A program made the translations under genes and the position numbers. A DNA stretch of 64,000 nt from positions 181,470-245,469 of the forward strand of contig NZ_HG005139.1 in NCBI RefSeq assembly GCF_000455265.1. The letters run 5' to 3'. The stretch's first letter is position 1. Every line of letters begins with the position of its first letter. Origin of the DNA: Paenibacillus antibioticophila (lineage in GTDB: Bacteria; Bacillota; Bacilli; Paenibacillales; Paenibacillaceae). Below are positions 62,631 through 64,000 of this stretch, piece after piece. Below the pieces are notes generated by a model that was not told where the DNA came from, did no database searches, and saw only the letters and a list, made by a program, of their open reading frames with translations.

Positions 62631-63320
62631 ATGAGCTTTACCGAGCAACTGCGGAGGGAAAATGACGACTTGTTCGCAGCGATCTTTAAGCATCCCTTTG
62701 TAAGGGGAATAGCCGGGGGGAAGCTGGACAGGGATCAACTGATCCATTATGTGAAGCAAGACTATGAATATTTGAATGCGTTTATGCGAATCTATGGAAT
62801 TGCGATTTCAAAATGCTCCCGGCGGGAAGACATCGCTATGTTTCAAGAGCAGATCGGGTTTATTCTTCACAGCGAGGTGCATCCGCATCAGAATTTTTGC
62901 AAGGCGGCCGGGGTGCGCTATGAGAAGCTTCAGGGAGATCCGCTTGCTCCGTCGGCGCATCATTATATCCGCCATATGCTGACGGTGGCTCATGAGGGGA
63001 GTCTCGGCGAAATAGCAGCCGCTTTGTTGCCTTGTCCCTGGACGTATGTCGAAATCGGACAACGGCTCATGGCGGAATTGCCGCCACAAGAAGCTCACCC
63101 GTTCCGGGAGTGGATCGAATTTTACGGCAAGCTGTCCGGAGGAAGCACGGAACGGTTATGCGAGCTTGCGGATCGCTTGGCGGCGGAGGCTACCGCCGGT
63201 GAACGGGCGCGTATGGCCGAGCATTTCCGTCATAGCTGCCAACTGGAATATATGTTTTGGGATATGGCTTGGCGGGTGGAGACATGGCCGGTGGAATCGA
63301 ATACTTTGGTGAAGGACTGA
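62631..63320 (+). CDS. tenA: Thiaminase II / aminopyrimidine aminohydrolase TenA
   Basis: 229 residues, all helical. The active-site Cys lies in [26 protein letters not shown] and [17 protein letters not shown] are family motifs with the conserved Tyr and Glu. It recovers the pyrimidine half of damaged thiamine (aminopyrimidine to HMP) in the cytoplasm. ATG 62631 has GGAGGTGGGGA upstream. The TPP riboswitch controls it. Its TGA overlaps the first ATG of thiM. Confidence 0.95.
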   Translation: MSFTEQLRRENDDLFAAIFKHPFVRGIAGGKLDRDQLIHYVKQDYEYLNAFMRIYGIAISKCSRREDIAMFQEQIGFILHSEVHPHQNFCKAAGVRYEKLQGDPLAPSAHHYIRHMLTVAHEGSLGEIAAALLPCPWTYVEIGQRLMAELPPQEAHPFREWIEFYGKLSGGSTERLCELADRLAAEATAGERARMAEHFRHSCQLEYMFWDMAWRVETWPVESNTLVKD

Positions 63321-64000
63321 TGATGATGAATAGAAATATGGGCAAGAGTTCAAGCATTCCGGAGAACGAATTCGCAGGATTGATCACGAAATTGCAGCAG
63401 GTAAAGCCGCTCGTCCACAACATGACCAACGTTGTGGTGACCAATTTTACGGCTAACGGGCTCTATGCGCTGGGGGCTTCCCCGGTGATGGCCTATGCGC
63501 CTGAGGAGGTGGCCGACATGGCTGCCCAGGCGGGTGCGCTGGTATTGAATATCGGGACGCTCAGCCGGGAACAGGTGGATGCGATGATCGTGGCCGGTCA
63601 AGCCGCAAACGCTGCAGGGGTGCCGGTGCTGCTGGATCCGGTCGGAGCGGGAGCCACGAAGTTTCGCACGGAATCGTCCCTCCGCATCCTGCGTGAAGTA
63701 CGTATCTCGCTCCTGCGCGGAAACGCCGCCGAGATCGCCCAATTGCTCGGCGAGAACCTGGCGATCAAAGGCGTGGATGCCAGGGAGAACAGCGGTGCTG
63801 ATCAAGCAGGGATTGGGCGAAAGGCGGCGAAGCAGTTCGGTTCGGTTGTTGCGGTCACCGGTAAGGAGGATGTGATTACGGACGGCAGGATTTCCCGGAT
63901 CATTAGCGGAGGGGATGCTTTGCTTACACAAGTGACGGGGACGGGGTGCTTGCTAACCTCGGTGCTCGGAGCCTTCGCAGCTATAGAACCGGATCTTATG
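63320..64000 (+). CDS. thiM: Hydroxyethylthiazole kinase ThiM (cut by window end)
   Basis: 227 residues are visible and the frame is open to the window edge. Family motifs: [72 protein letters not shown] and [17 protein letters not shown] (catalytic Cys). It phosphorylates the thiazole half of thiamine for salvage. Three ATGs in a row (63320, 63323, 63326) follow GAAGG; the exact one is open. It overlaps tenA and completes a thiamine-salvage operon under the riboswitch. The rest, perhaps with thiD and thiE, lies beyond the window. Confidence 0.95.
   Translation, partial: MMMNRNMGKSSSIPENEFAGLITKLQQVKPLVHNMTNVVVTNFTANGLYALGASPVMAYAPEEVADMAAQAGALVLNIGTLSREQVDAMIVAGQAANAAGVPVLLDPVGAGATKFRTESSLRILREVRISLLRGNAAEIAQLLGENLAIKGVDARENSGADQAGIGRKAAKQFGSVVAVTGKEDVITDGRISRIISGGDALLTQVTGTGCLLTSVLGAFAAIEPDLM

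Overview
The window looks like a chromosomal segment of a spore-forming Firmicute, most likely Paenibacillus or a close relative. The grounds are strong AGGAGG-type ribosome binding sites with frequent GTG/TTG starts, a CotF-type spore coat protein, a bacillithiol deacetylase pair (yojF-bshB2), an S-layer-anchored GH16 glucanase, a GH11 xylanase, Van-type cell-wall genes and a TPP riboswitch. No rRNA, tRNA, CRISPR, prophage or transposase gene was seen. The genus call is inference from gene content; no database search was possible.

Layout. 1-6.9 kb: a sugar operon (end of a solute-binding protein, two MalF/MalG-type permeases, a Gfo/Idh/MocA oxidoreductase lacking the usual EKP lysine, a PfkB kinase, a sucrose-phosphorylase-type GH13 enzyme and an aldo/keto reductase), closed by a terminator. 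It has no ATPase of its own. 6.9-8.8 kb: a GH11 xylanase behind a cre-like site and an 8-codon leader ORF, then an FGE-sulfatase-fold lipoprotein. 8.8-14 kb: a TetR regulator divergent from a MacB-type ATPase and a giant FtsX-type permease with an extracellular coiled coil. 14-15.5 kb: a NERD protein and yojF-bshB2. 15.6-16.3 kb: a repeat-rich intergenic island. 16.4-21.7 kb: a phosphonate/phosphite-type ABC transporter (phnD-phnC-phnE-phnE) facing a 5'-nucleotidase-family enzyme. 21.9-25.2 kb: a 1108-residue secreted multidomain protein.

25.4-29 kb: vanY-vanZ-vanR-vanS-like genes without the vanH-ligase-vanX core. 29-36.4 kb: a diguanylate cyclase, a frameshifted GNAT acetyltransferase, a cupin protein, an alanyl-tRNA editing protein, a CotF-like protein, a metallo-beta-lactamase-fold hydrolase, an aldo/keto reductase and a small protein. 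36.4-40.3 kb: a MITE-like repeat and a heterodimeric ABC exporter on the minus strand. 40.8-45.5 kb: the 1572-residue SLH-GH16-CBM protein. 46.2-54.3 kb: a chemoreceptor, a YqkB-type protein, a decayed V4R gene behind an FNR/CRP-type box, a SEC-C protein and sbcD-sbcC. 54.4-58 kb: a subtilase. 58-59.2 kb: a second repeat island. 59.2-62.4 kb: a four-repeat secreted protein divergent from a sporulation-type histidine kinase, and a small protein. 62.4-64 kb: a TPP riboswitch, tenA and the start of thiM.

The most unusual signals are in the intergenic DNA. There is a family of five hairpin/MITE-like elements. Two intergenic islands carry the same modules in the same order although they lie 42 kb apart. 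Two tandem arrays with an identical 51-bp period, in opposite orientation, have units related to each other. Among genes, the most notable are the ligase-less Van cluster with a VanY-tail-like small ORF before vanR, the sucrose-phosphorylase operon with two oxidoreductases, and the decayed V4R gene whose promoter still carries an FNR-type box at a class II position.
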